From assembly GCF_005217605.1 (NCBI RefSeq), contig NZ_SZPX01000005.1, positions 1 to 64,000 of the forward strand: a DNA stretch of 64,000 bases, given 5' to 3'. The notes under the pieces are model-generated. The model did no database searches. It was not told the DNA's origin and saw only the letters and a list, made by a program, of their open reading frames with translations. Positions within the stretch are counted from its first letter, which is position 1, and the number at the start of each line of letters is the position of its first letter. Origin of the DNA: Sulfurimonas crateris (GTDB lineage: Bacteria; Campylobacterota; Campylobacteria; Campylobacterales; Sulfurimonadaceae). Positions 19,669 to 28,291 of the stretch are shown here, in pieces. A program made the position numbers and the translations under genes.

Positions 19669-20122
19669 CTGCCCCTATAGCGTAAAGAGGAGATGCAGCT
19701 GTACTAAACTCATTATACTCAAGCACATCCGGAAGCAAAAAACTCGCTTCGGGTACCGTTTCTAGTTTTTGGGTTTTTATTTCTGATGAAATTTTAACAA
19801 AATATAGCTTTCCAATCGCTTTGATTGGTTGATTTTTATTAAAATAAAACGCATCTGTTGCAAAAAGAGGTATATTTTTTAGAATGCTCATCGATCTTAG
19901 AAAAATATATGCGATTTTTATTGCCATAAAACTGCCCGGCCCGTTTGCATAATAGAGTCCTTTAACGGAGTACTCTTTTAACAGCTCATCAAATATCTTC
20001 GGCAGAACTTCAGAGCTTTTTTCTTCACTAACTACTCTTCTAATAATCTTCCCATCTTCATATATGCCGATTTGTATCGGCGAAGAGAGAGTTACAAAAA
20101 CAAGATCGACGCTCTTAGGCAT
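19661..20122 (-). CDS. tsaB: short TsaB-like protein
   Basis: Member of the TsaB/YeaZ family, the partner of TsaD in making the t6A modification of tRNA. The fold is indicated by the N-terminal strand pair ([19 protein letters not shown]) and [21 protein letters not shown], which corresponds to the family GPGSFTGLRIG loop with changes. At 153 residues it lacks most of the second lobe of E. coli TsaB (231), as I recall for other Campylobacterota. ATG 20122 overlaps lpxC by 8 bases; a TTG at 20134 is the alternative. Confidence 0.78.
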   Translation of the reverse strand: MPKSVDLVFVTLSSPIQIGIYEDGKIIRRVVSEEKSSEVLPKIFDELLKEYSVKGLYYANGPGSFMAIKIAYIFLRSMSILKNIPLFATDAFYFNKNQPIKAIGKLYFVKISSEIKTQKLETVPEASFLLPDVLEYNEFSTAASPLYAIGAVG

Positions 20123-20999
20123 ACGCTTTTTCAAGCTCCATAGTTTTTTCGCCTACCAGCTCTACTATCTCATAATTTTGCGCATCTTTTAGAAGTTCAA
20201 GGGTCAGTTTATGATTAAGGTCATGACTCCCCGCCATCGCCTCGTAGTTGCCTACAAAGTTCATACCGATCAGAGCCATATCTCCGATCGCATCGAGTAT
20301 CTTATGTCTTACAAACTCATCGGGAAATCTAAGCCCCTCAGGATTTAGCACCTTTTTCTCATCAAGCACGACCGCATTCTCTAAAGAACCGCCGAGTGCC
20401 AGACCTTTTGAGCGCAGATACTGAACCTCATGCAAGAAACCAAAGGTTCTGGCACGTGAGATCTCATCTTTGTAGTTCTGCTTTGTAAAGTTTAAGACAT
20501 ACTCCTGTTTCTGAATAACAGGATGAGGAAATTTGATGGTAAAGCCATACTGAAGATCAGGAGAAGGAGAGAGTTTTACATACTTCTCCCCCTCTTGAAC
20601 GACTACCTCTTTTTTAATTCTCATCACTTTTTTTGGAACATCTAACTGCGCTATGCCCGCTTCATCCAAAAGCATACAAAAACTTGCACTACTGCCGTCC
20701 ATTACGGGAATCTCGTCAGCGTCTACTATAATTCTGAGATTATCAATTCCGTAAGCGTAAATAGCAGAGAGCATATGCTCTATAGTGGAGATGACATAGC
20801 CGTCTTTTCCGATAACGGTAGCCATTTTTGTATCAACAACATTCTCAGGAATAAGAGGGATCGCCACATCTACGTCACTTCGATAAAATATCAAACCGCT
20901 GTTTGACTCTAAAGGCTCCAATCTTAACTTGACTGCAGAGCCTTTGTGAAGACCAATTCCGACAAGCTCAACACTCTTTTTTATAGTTGTTTGATACAT
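20115..20999 (-). CDS. lpxC: UDP-3-O-acyl-N-acetylglucosamine deacetylase
   Basis: Zinc deacetylase, committed step of lipid A synthesis. Motifs: TIEHMLSAIYAYGIDN (zinc His in the N-terminal half), FVRHKILDAIGDMALIG (second zinc His and Asp), and GSHDLNHKL near the C-terminus (catalytic His). Length 294 is typical. Located between the M23 peptidase and tsaB, an order I recall from Campylobacter. Confidence 0.95.
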   Translation of the reverse strand: MYQTTIKKSVELVGIGLHKGSAVKLRLEPLESNSGLIFYRSDVDVAIPLIPENVVDTKMATVIGKDGYVISTIEHMLSAIYAYGIDNLRIIVDADEIPVMDGSSASFCMLLDEAGIAQLDVPKKVMRIKKEVVVQEGEKYVKLSPSPDLQYGFTIKFPHPVIQKQEYVLNFTKQNYKDEISRARTFGFLHEVQYLRSKGLALGGSLENAVVLDEKKVLNPEGLRFPDEFVRHKILDAIGDMALIGMNFVGNYEAMAGSHDLNHKLTLELLKDAQNYEIVELVGEKTMELEKAYA

Positions 21000-21043
21000 C
21001 TTTTATCCCTATCTCTTACTTTAAAGCAAATTGTACACTAAAT

Positions 21044-22414
21044 TTACTTTCTATCAATAATGCTCTTTGCGTTATCAATAACGTCGTTTATATTTAATTT
21101 TATCCATGTAGTGTCCATCCACTCTGCCGGACGCACCTCAATTCCCTGAATTAAAATCCCGAAATGGAGATGATCTCCCATTGCATAACCGCTTTTTCCG
21201 GTGTTAGCTATATGAGCGCCGCCTTTTACTTTGTCATCTATATTGACATTAACACTTGAGCAGTGTCCATAAAGTGTATAAAGCCCCAATCCGTGGGAGA
21301 TTATAGGCATATTGCCATAAAGTCCGTTAAATCCTGTAAAAACTACTTCTCCACCGTTTTGCGGTTTGATCTCTGCCATTGCGTTGCTGGCCAAATCAAG
21401 ACCCAGATGGTATGCCTCACTGATTTTTTTATTTTCATAAAAGTAGAATCTATGATCTCCAAAATAGGCGACAACTGCACCGTTTTTCAGAGGATACATC
21501 TTAGTGACCTTAAAATCATCTATCATCTCGTCGGATACTTTTGAAGTTATCTCATGGATCAACTCTTCGTTTTTTGCTCTTACGTCTTCGTTTATTATCT
21601 TAAACTGCTCTATTGAGTCTGTAACGCCTTGTGTTTCAGCAAACTCTTCGGCAAGCTCTGCGATTTTTCCCTTTAAAAAATTGTCGCTTATCTTTATGTT
21701 TGAGACTCTGTAACTCGCATCTTTGAGATAGAGAGGCACATCGGCTCGTGAGATGTTATCAGCCTTGTCCTTTGCCATAATTGTAGCTTTAAAGGTTGAC
21801 TCAGTCACAGGCCAAGCCAGAAGCGAGATGTAGTACCCATCTTTGTAAAAAGGCTGAACTTTAAACTGCTTGTCAAAGTTTGTCTGAATATAGAGCTCTT
21901 TTAGATTTTCATCCTCTGCTTTAAAAACTACAAGTGCCGCACCGCCCTTTTTAATCTTATATGAGTTTGCGATAGTGCCTAAAAGAGGTCTTTTTTTATC
22001 TATTTTTAGCTTAAACTCATTTTGGGCAACGTTTCCGTTTAAAAAATTCCACTTGCTTGAATCTTGTGCCTCGACAACTATTTTGATCTCTTTTTCGCTC
22101 ATAGCATAAGCACTTTTAGGAGGCTCTACACTAATATTTAGAGACTCTTTTGGAGTTAAAAACTGTTCATGATAAAGAAGCGTCTCTTCCGACTTTGTTA
22201 CCAGTGTTACTTTATACGATTTTAGACCGCTGCTGTCATTAATAGTTAACTCAAGCGGATTTTTCAGGTTCCAGTACCCGTTGTTTTTCATAGAGATCAC
22301 AGGTGACTCTCTCTCAAACATCGCCGAATTGTAAACGTATAAACCAACACCTATCACTACTGCTGCTATTGTTAGCAGCAGTGCCGAAGATCCTTTTTCT
22401 CTTCCTCTTCTCAA
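21044..22414 (-). CDS. M23 family metallopeptidase (cell-wall endopeptidase)
   Basis: Membrane-anchored LytM-type peptidase. A single N-terminal membrane segment (about 11-29) is followed by two beta-rich repeats (residues about 35-235), a helical linker and the C-terminal M23 domain. Zinc ligands are in AYHLGLDLAS (HxxxD) and GDHLHFGIL (HxH), so the enzyme should be active. It probably cleaves peptidoglycan cross-links in the periplasm; M23 proteins of this kind determine cell curvature in Helicobacter and Campylobacter. Which shape gene is the true orthologue cannot be told by eye. Confidence 0.85.
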   Translation of the reverse strand: MRRGREKGSSALLLTIAAVVIGVGLYVYNSAMFERESPVISMKNNGYWNLKNPLELTINDSSGLKSYKVTLVTKSEETLLYHEQFLTPKESLNISVEPPKSAYAMSEKEIKIVVEAQDSSKWNFLNGNVAQNEFKLKIDKKRPLLGTIANSYKIKKGGAALVVFKAEDENLKELYIQTNFDKQFKVQPFYKDGYYISLLAWPVTESTFKATIMAKDKADNISRADVPLYLKDASYRVSNIKISDNFLKGKIAELAEEFAETQGVTDSIEQFKIINEDVRAKNEELIHEITSKVSDEMIDDFKVTKMYPLKNGAVVAYFGDHRFYFYENKKISEAYHLGLDLASNAMAEIKPQNGGEVVFTGFNGLYGNMPIISHGLGLYTLYGHCSSVNVNIDDKVKGGAHIANTGKSGYAMGDHLHFGILIQGIEVRPAEWMDTTWIKLNINDVIDNAKSIIDRK

Positions 22415-22415
22415 A

Positions 22416-23354
22416 CTATAACTCCTTTTTTATCAAATCTAATACTCTGTTTTTTGCTTCATCTAAAGAGAGCTTCTCATAAATCTCAAAGCCGGCTCTG
22501 CTAAAATGTCCGCCGCCTCCAAAAAGAGTGGCAATCTTACCTACATCTACGGTAGATGAGGAGCGAAGAGAGCACTTTATTCCTAAATCTCTCTGTTCTC
22601 TAAGCAGCACGGCAACCTCAACGTGAGGAAGATACAAAGACTCCTCCAGCGGTGCTTCACAATCCTCTGCAACTGCACCGCTCATCGCCATATCTTCGCG
22701 GCTAAGACAAAAAACGGATACTTTTGCACTCTCTTCTAAGAGCATATTTTTATACATAACCGACTTTAATCTAAAAGCCGCAAGTGAGACACTTTTGGCA
22801 ATTTTTTTATTACATAATTTAAAATCAGCACCATGCTCGATCAACTCCACAACCGTAGCAAATGTCGTGCCATCGACCTCTTGAGACAAAAAAGCACCTG
22901 AGTCATCCAGAAGACCTGCATAGATAGCGGTTGCCATTTTTGGGTTTATCTTTACACCATTTTTTTTAAAAAGATCATATAAAAGTTCGGTCGTACTTAT
23001 AAAGTCAGGTTCTACAAAATTGAGATCGCCGTAGTTTGTGTTAGTAATGTGATGATCTATATTGATCAGATCACACTCGATCTCAACTCCAAGACGCTTC
23101 TTGTCGGCACAATCAAACGCAATTGCCAGATCTGCAGATGCGGGAAACCTGCTTTTTATCTTTTCAAACCATGGCAAAAAAGATAATTTTTGATCTATCT
23201 CACTACTCTTGCAAAACCATGATACTTTTTTATGCTTTTGAAGCAACATGGTATACATGGCACTCGCACTTCCCAGAGAATCTGCATCAGGGTTGATATG
23301 TGAGATAAGAACGATATGCTCGGCCTTTTCAATTTTTGCTAAAATTTTACTCAA
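22416..23354 (-). CDS. DHH/DHHA1 phosphoesterase, NrnA-like
   Basis: Manganese-dependent phosphoesterase, likely acting on short oligonucleotides or linear dinucleotides (nanoRNase/pAp phosphatase type). DHH motifs are SHINPDADSLGSA, AFDCADKKR and NIDHHITN; the C-terminal DHHA1 domain shows GGGGHFSRAGFE. Length 312 is typical. The only plausible start is TTG at 23354, with little ribosome-site support. It begins 27 bases after flhB and ends 1 base before the M23 gene, so likely co-transcribed. Confidence 0.85.
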   Translation of the reverse strand: MSKILAKIEKAEHIVLISHINPDADSLGSASAMYTMLLQKHKKVSWFCKSSEIDQKLSFLPWFEKIKSRFPASADLAIAFDCADKKRLGVEIECDLINIDHHITNTNYGDLNFVEPDFISTTELLYDLFKKNGVKINPKMATAIYAGLLDDSGAFLSQEVDGTTFATVVELIEHGADFKLCNKKIAKSVSLAAFRLKSVMYKNMLLEESAKVSVFCLSREDMAMSGAVAEDCEAPLEESLYLPHVEVAVLLREQRDLGIKCSLRSSSTVDVGKIATLFGGGGHFSRAGFEIYEKLSLDEAKNRVLDLIKKEL

Positions 23355-23381
23355 TTTTTATATCTTTTTGGGAATTGTATA

Positions 23382-24434
23382 CTACTTCTTATTCATTTTG
23401 TAAACGTATGCCAACACTTCGGCAACGGCGGCAAATAGTTCACTCGGTATTGGTCTGTCCAGATCCACCTGTGCATAAAGGCTTCTTGCCAAAGGAGGAT
23501 TTTGAACTATATGGACGTTGTTTTCTCTAGCTATTTTTTTAATCTGCAATGCTATATTGTCCATTCCTTTTGCCACGACTATAGGCGCATGCGACTTCTG
23601 CTCATCATACTTTATGGCAACTGCATAGTGTGTCGGATTTGTTATAACAACATCTGCATGTGGAACTTCAGCCATCATCCTCTTTCTTGATGCCTGCATC
23701 TGGATCTGACGGATCTTTGCTTTGATGAGTGGATCTCCATCCATGTTTTTCATCTCATCCTTGACCTCTTGCTTGCTCATCTTCAAACCGTCAAAATACT
23801 GCTTTCTTACAATAATGACATCGATTATAGCAAATACAAAAATGATAAAAAGCATTACAAGCGCGATTATCAAAGCCTTGTCTTTAAGCCAGATCATCTG
23901 ATCCCCCAGCCCGAAAAGTGCAACTGTAGGAAGTTCTACTATAAAGAGAAAGAAAAATACAAAACCAACACCCAAAGTAGTAAAAGATTTAAAGGTAATC
24001 TTGATGCCTTCAATAATTTTTTTCATAGAAAATAGATTTTTTGTCCCTTTTATAGGATCTATTTTTTTTAGATCAGGCACGATCGCTTTTGTAGTAAAGA
24101 GAAAACCAAACTGGGCAATTGCCGCTACAACACCGGTAATAGCGACAGCAATTGTAAGAGGCATCACGATAAGAAGAAACTCTTTTATGGTCACAATAGC
24201 AATATCTACCATCATTGCCCTATCAAGCGGCATCCCTAAAAGAGAGAAGTAGTATTTTGAGAGGGCAAGCATATGGTCACTCATATATGGAAAAAGAAGT
24301 AAAAAAGCAAGTATTGCAATAAAGAGGGTCATCACCCCCGATGCATCTTGAGACTTTGGAACATTCCCCTCTTTTCGGGCATCCTCTATCTTCTTGGCGG
24401 TGGGTTCTTCGGTTTTTTCCTGATCATCAGCCAT
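23382..24434 (-). CDS. flhB: flagellar export switch protein FlhB
   Basis: Inner-membrane part of the flagellar type III export gate that switches substrate specificity by self-cleavage. Four hydrophobic segments lie in residues about 30-210 and the cytoplasmic domain contains the autocleavage NPTHYAVAIKY. The N-terminus EKTEEPTAKKIEDARKEG is the family signature. Length 350 is typical. It sits 11 bases after nadC, separated from the main flagellar block of this window. Confidence 0.96.
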   Translation of the reverse strand: MADDQEKTEEPTAKKIEDARKEGNVPKSQDASGVMTLFIAILAFLLLFPYMSDHMLALSKYYFSLLGMPLDRAMMVDIAIVTIKEFLLIVMPLTIAVAITGVVAAIAQFGFLFTTKAIVPDLKKIDPIKGTKNLFSMKKIIEGIKITFKSFTTLGVGFVFFFLFIVELPTVALFGLGDQMIWLKDKALIIALVMLFIIFVFAIIDVIIVRKQYFDGLKMSKQEVKDEMKNMDGDPLIKAKIRQIQMQASRKRMMAEVPHADVVITNPTHYAVAIKYDEQKSHAPIVVAKGMDNIALQIKKIARENNVHIVQNPPLARSLYAQVDLDRPIPSELFAAVAEVLAYVYKMNKK

Positions 24435-24445
24435 GAATTAATTTT

Positions 24446-25261
24446 TTAATCCATTTTCATTGATAGATCGATCCAGTTTGCTTGGTGGATAAGCGAACCG
24501 CTGCTGATTGCATCAACGCCTGTTTTGGCGTAAGACTCTATGGTTTGCAGAGATATATTTCCGCTTGCTTCCAGAAGTATATGCGAAAAATTATCATCTC
24601 TGTATTTTACGACCTCGCGTATCTGATCAGGGGTCATATTGTCGCACATTACAATATCAGCACCAGCTTCAAAAGCCTCTTTTGCCATCTCAAAACTCTC
24701 CGCTTCAACCTCTATCTTTGCAGTAAAAGGGATCTTGTTTCTGGCTTTTTTAATGTAGAGCTTTAGATCTTCGATCGTTTTTAGATGGGTGTCTTTTATC
24801 ATAAGCGAGTCATCAAGCCCCATTCTGTGGTTTACAGCTCCGCCGCAGCGAGTTGCATACTTCTCAAAAACTCTAAGCAGAGGTCTAGTTTTTCTTGTGT
24901 CAAGAAGTTTTACTCCATAAGGTTCGACTATCTGGGCATATTTTTTTGTCAGAGTAGCGATCGAGCTTGCGTGAAGAAGCATATTTAAAAGTGTTCTCTC
25001 TATTCTAAGCAGGACATGTGAAGTACCGCTTATGTTTGCAAGAGTGTCGCCTTTTGAGAAACTCTCGCCGTCATGGACATTCCAGTTTATTTCAAAATCT
25101 TCAAGTTTAGCCAGAGTATTTATATACTCAACACCGGCTGTCACCCCGTCACTTTTTGCAATGATCCTTGCCGTAGCAGCAACACTAGGTTCAACCAAAG
25201 CATAAAGGTCTCCGCGTCCAACATCCTGCTCAAGCGTTGCTTTTACAAACTCTTCCATCAT
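24446..25261 (-). CDS. nadC: nicotinate-nucleotide pyrophosphorylase (quinolinate PRTase)
   Basis: Converts quinolinate and PRPP to nicotinate mononucleotide in NAD synthesis. Motifs: LDTRKTRPLLRVFEKYA, CGGAVNHRMGL (substrate-binding His/Arg), DNMTPDQ and LEASGNIS near the C-terminus. The ATG at 25261 overlaps the nadA stop as ATGA, the usual coupling, giving 271 residues; a longer frame to 25297 would lie inside nadA. With nadA it forms the de novo NAD pathway minus nadB. Confidence 0.93.
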   Translation of the reverse strand: MMEEFVKATLEQDVGRGDLYALVEPSVAATARIIAKSDGVTAGVEYINTLAKLEDFEINWNVHDGESFSKGDTLANISGTSHVLLRIERTLLNMLLHASSIATLTKKYAQIVEPYGVKLLDTRKTRPLLRVFEKYATRCGGAVNHRMGLDDSLMIKDTHLKTIEDLKLYIKKARNKIPFTAKIEVEAESFEMAKEAFEAGADIVMCDNMTPDQIREVVKYRDDNFSHILLEASGNISLQTIESYAKTGVDAISSGSLIHQANWIDLSMKMD

Positions 25262-26256
25262 AGTGCCAACATTCTCTCTAGAGCTATCTTTGCCCATTTT
25301 TGCGTCTCTTCATCAACATGAATCTCGTTGAGCGGAGCACCTTCATCAATTGATTTTAGTATGTCGTAAAGGTCCTGCAGAGTTGTCTCGTTCATGGTCG
25401 GACACTCAGGCTTTGTAGATGAGAGCACATAAGTATTTTTAGGACGAAGGCGGTTAACTAGGTTAAACTCCGTTCCAACCGCTACCTTTTGCTCTTCTGG
25501 AAGCTCTTTTATATATTTTATGATCTGTGAAGTCGAGCCAACAAAATCGGCCGCATCACAGATAGCAGGATCACACTCGGGATGAACTACTATCAAAATA
25601 CCCGGATATTTTTTACGGTAAAAGTTGATGTCATCCACGCTAAAGAGCTGATGCACGGAACAAAAGCCGTTAAAACAGATAATGTCCGATTCAGCAGGGT
25701 TACTCCCGTCTCCGATAACGCAGGATTTAAGTCCCATCTGATTTGCAATATTTTGCCCAAGACATCTGTCGGGCACAAAAAGTATCTTTTTACCCTCTTC
25801 AAGCGCTTTTGTTATGATTTTTTTAGCATTTGAGCTTGTACAGACCATTCCGCCCATCTGTGCAACTTTTGCCTTTACTTCGGCATTTGAGTTTATATAG
25901 GTTATTGGCAGTATGTTTTCGTTTGGTATTCCCGCTTCGTTGAGTGTTTTTACCGAAGCGTCAAACTGCATGCCATCAATCATCGTAGCCATGGCACAAC
26001 ATGCCGCCTTTGGCATAACGACTCTTTTGTTAGGAGATAGTACTTTTACGCTCTGCCCCATAAATCCGACACCGCAAAATACGACATAATCAGACTTATC
26101 CTCTTTTGTCTTTATTGCAAGCTCTAGAGAGTCCCCAGTGATATCACCCATCTCAAAAACTTCATCTCTTTGGTAGAAGTGCGCAACAACCGTTACGCTT
26201 AGCTTCTTTTTATACTCATTTATCTTCTCTCTTAGCTCTTCATTAGTAAGTTTCAA
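25258..26256 (-). CDS. nadA: quinolinate synthase NadA
   Basis: [4Fe-4S] enzyme condensing iminoaspartate and dihydroxyacetone phosphate to quinolinate. Motifs: VAHFYQRDEV at the start, KAACCAMATM with the first cluster cysteine, MVCTSSNA with the second, VHPECDPA and STKPECPTMNETT with the third. Length 332. The start codon is TTG, preceded by GAGGAT at good spacing. It is the first gene of the long minus-strand run, with a TATAAT at 26287-26292. nadB is not in this window. Confidence 0.94.
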   Translation of the reverse strand: MKLTNEELREKINEYKKKLSVTVVAHFYQRDEVFEMGDITGDSLELAIKTKEDKSDYVVFCGVGFMGQSVKVLSPNKRVVMPKAACCAMATMIDGMQFDASVKTLNEAGIPNENILPITYINSNAEVKAKVAQMGGMVCTSSNAKKIITKALEEGKKILFVPDRCLGQNIANQMGLKSCVIGDGSNPAESDIICFNGFCSVHQLFSVDDINFYRKKYPGILIVVHPECDPAICDAADFVGSTSQIIKYIKELPEEQKVAVGTEFNLVNRLRPKNTYVLSSTKPECPTMNETTLQDLYDILKSIDEGAPLNEIHVDEETQKWAKIALERMLAL

Positions 26257-26286
26257 AAAAAATCCTCATACTTATATAGTTGCGCC

Positions 26287-26292
26287 ATTATA
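26287..26292 (-). promoter_or_regulatory. candidate -10 box of nadA
   Basis: On the minus strand this reads TATAAT, about 30 bases upstream of the nadA TTG. No -35 is apparent, which is normal for Campylobacterota sigma-70 promoters. It would start the nadA-nadC-flhB run. Confidence 0.5.
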
Positions 26293-26365
26293 GCAAAAAT
26301 ATTATTTGGCATATTAAATTTATATGCTTGTAATCATAAACAAAGTAAAATGGCATAAATATTCA

Positions 26366-26413
26366 GGGCACTTCTGAAAATCCTATAAATTAAAGGATTT
26401 TTCAGAAGTGCCC
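26366..26413. repeat. long intergenic palindrome
   Basis: Inverted repeat with arms 26366-26384 and 26394-26413, starting GGGCACTTCTGAAAA and ending in its complement, with one extra T in the right arm and a 9-base AT loop. It lies between nadA and plsY, 16 bases before the plsY start. It has no U-tract, and no target duplication is visible. It may be a MITE-like or REP-like element or a stem in the plsY leader. The high symmetry with GGG/CCC ends resembles insertion-sequence termini. Confidence 0.6.
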
Positions 26414-26428
26414 ACAACAAGGTCTTAA

Positions 26429-27043
26429 ATGGATTTTTTATTTAACACAAACGCTCAGTTTTTTATAGCTGCTTATCTGGTCGGCGGCATACCCTTTGGT
26501 CTGCTTTTAGCAAAGAAATTTGCAGGCGTAGATGTAAAAGCAAGCGGTTCGGGCAGTATCGGTGCAACGAATGTTTTAAGGGTCGTTAAAGAGAGAGACC
26601 CCTCTTTGGCAAAGAAACTAGGAGCTGCAACACTGGCTCTTGATGCCATCAAAGGCGTTTTGGTTCTTCTTGTTGCCTACTTTGCAGGAGTCAGCGAAGC
26701 GACACTCTGGGGCATAGCAGTACTATCAGTTATCGGTCACTGCTTCTCTCCTTATCTTGGTTTTGAGGGTGGAAAAGGCGTGGCAACTGGTATGGGTGTT
26801 ATGATGTTTATGCTTCCGTACGAGACTATTATCGCTCTTATTGTCTGGGCGCTTGGTGCAAAATTTATACGTATCTCTTCGCTATCTTCGCTCACGGCAC
26901 TCACAGCACTGATAGTTGCCAGCTTTATTATCCATCCTGAGATGGCGCACGCACCTGTTCTGATAATCGGTTTTATACTTTTTTATAAACATATTCCAAA
27001 TATTATCCGTCTACTTAAAGGCGAAGAAAAAAGAGTTGTATGA
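26429..27043 (+). CDS. plsY: glycerol-3-phosphate acyltransferase PlsY
   Basis: Polytopic inner-membrane enzyme acylating glycerol-3-phosphate from acyl-phosphate, first step of phospholipid synthesis. Family motifs: GGIPFGLLLAKK, GSGSIGATNVLR (motif 1) and GFEGGKGVATGMG (motif 2). Several hydrophobic helices span the protein. Length 204 is typical. It overlaps folB by 4 bases (ATGA). Confidence 0.95.
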   Translation: MDFLFNTNAQFFIAAYLVGGIPFGLLLAKKFAGVDVKASGSGSIGATNVLRVVKERDPSLAKKLGAATLALDAIKGVLVLLVAYFAGVSEATLWGIAVLSVIGHCFSPYLGFEGGKGVATGMGVMMFMLPYETIIALIVWALGAKFIRISSLSSLTALTALIVASFIIHPEMAHAPVLIIGFILFYKHIPNIIRLLKGEEKRVV

Positions 27044-27369
27044 CGATTCATATTGAGGATCTAAAATTTCAATCAATAATCGGAATTTTAGATTTTGAGA
27101 GAGTTAAACCTCAGGATGTTATAGTAAATGCCGAGATAGAGTATGATGATACTGAGGGCTTTGTAAACTATGCAGATATTGCGAATATTATAAAGAAAAC
27201 AGTTATAAAAGGTGAATTTCTACTCATTGAAGATGCTTTGAAAGAGATAAATTTAAAGTTAATTAAAGAATACAAAGCGATAAAAAGCATCAATTTAAAG
27301 ATAACAAAACCATCGATTCTGCCCGACTGCAAGGTGAGTGTAAGCGATTATTTCAAATCCCAATCTTAA
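27040..27369 (+). CDS. folB: dihydroneopterin aldolase FolB
   Basis: Folate pathway aldolase converting dihydroneopterin to 6-hydroxymethyldihydropterin. The start IHIEDLKFQSIIGILDFERVKPQDVIVNAEIEYD follows the family pattern (G-I-x-x-x-E-R), and FLLIEDALKEINLKLI corresponds to the active-site region. At 109 residues it is slightly short. It feeds FolK (7189). Overlaps plsY by 4 bases. Confidence 0.82.
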   Translation: MTIHIEDLKFQSIIGILDFERVKPQDVIVNAEIEYDDTEGFVNYADIANIIKKTVIKGEFLLIEDALKEINLKLIKEYKAIKSINLKITKPSILPDCKVSVSDYFKSQS

Positions 27370-27427
27370 TTATAAGTTAAAGTTTTATTAAAAAAAAATT
27401 AAAAACTCCTTTAAATTAACCTAAAAT

Positions 27428-27433
27428 TATGAT
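27428..27433 (+). promoter_or_regulatory. candidate -10 box of hsrA
   Basis: TATGAT about 39 bases before the hsrA ATG, in a very AT-rich 100-base gap with several TTTAAA/TTAA runs. HsrA of Helicobacter autoregulates from its own promoter, so operator sites could be here, but I cannot define them. Confidence 0.35.
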
Positions 27434-27471
27434 ATCATTCCGCCAAAATATTCACATATAGGACAAAACTT

Positions 27472-28146
27472 ATGCGCATTCTAATTATAGAAGATGAAGT
27501 CACACTGAACAAAATGCTTGCAGAGGGGTTAAAAGAATTTGGTTACCAAAGCGACGTTGTTGAGACTCTTAAAGATGGAGAGTACTATCTAGATATTCGT
27601 AATTACGACCTGGTATTGATGGACTGGATGCTTCCTGACGGAAACAGCGTTGACATCATCGGCGATATTAAAACAAAAACTCCAAAGACTGTTGTAGTAG
27701 TTTTATCTGCAAGAGATGACAATGAGAGTGAGATAGAAGCTCTAAGAAGCGGTGCTGATGACTATATCAGAAAGCCGTTTGATTTTGACGTTCTGGTCGC
27801 TCGTCTTGATGCACGTCTTCGTTTTGGAGGCAGCAATATTATCGAGATTGAAGACCTGATTATCAATCCTGAAGAAGAAAAAATCACGTACAAAGAGATT
27901 GATATAGAACTAAAAGGCAAACCTTTTGAAGTTCTTACTCACCTAGCGCGTCACCGTGACCAGATCGTCTCTAAAGAGCAACTGCTTGATGCTATCTGGG
28001 AAGAGCCGGAACTCGTTACTCCAAACGTGATCGAGGTTGCTATCAACCAGATCAGACAAAAGATGGACAAACCTTTAAACATAACTACTATTGAAACTGT
28101 TCGCCGCCGCGGATATCGTTTCTGCTTTCCAAAAGAGATAAACTAA
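27472..28146 (+). CDS. hsrA: OmpR-family response regulator, HsrA/CosR orthologue
   Basis: The C-terminal winged-helix domain (about 125-224) matches what I recall of H. pylori HP1043/HsrA and C. jejuni CosR almost word for word (KGKPFEVLTHLARHRDQ, SKEQLLDAIWEEPE, RRRGYRFCFPK). These are essential regulators of growth and oxidative stress and are described as orphan and phosphorylation-independent. This protein, in contrast, has a complete receiver: E7/D8, D51 in LVLMDWMLPDG, S79 and K101 in RKPF. A histidine kinase gene follows. Length 224. Confidence 0.9.
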   Translation: MRILIIEDEVTLNKMLAEGLKEFGYQSDVVETLKDGEYYLDIRNYDLVLMDWMLPDGNSVDIIGDIKTKTPKTVVVVLSARDDNESEIEALRSGADDYIRKPFDFDVLVARLDARLRFGGSNIIEIEDLIINPEEEKITYKEIDIELKGKPFEVLTHLARHRDQIVSKEQLLDAIWEEPELVTPNVIEVAINQIRQKMDKPLNITTIETVRRRGYRFCFPKEIN

Positions 28147-28163
28147 CCTATATATTTTCAAAC

Positions 28164-28187
28164 GTAAAAAGAGGAAACTCTTTTTAC
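28164..28187. terminator. perfect hairpin after hsrA
   Basis: Ten-base perfect stem GTAAAAAGAG / CTCTTTTTAC closed by a GAAA tetraloop, 17 bases after the hsrA stop and 105 bases before the kinase. No long U-tract follows, but the U-rich 3' arm may serve. It could terminate or attenuate transcription between regulator and kinase. Confidence 0.6.
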
Positions 28188-28291
28188 AAAATTCTAAAGC
28201 TCTAAATCCCTCTTCAAAACTCTGCAAACTTCTCTTTTAAAGCTAAATTGGCTACAATTACAAACTTTTATTTATGGCTGCAGGTAAAGAT

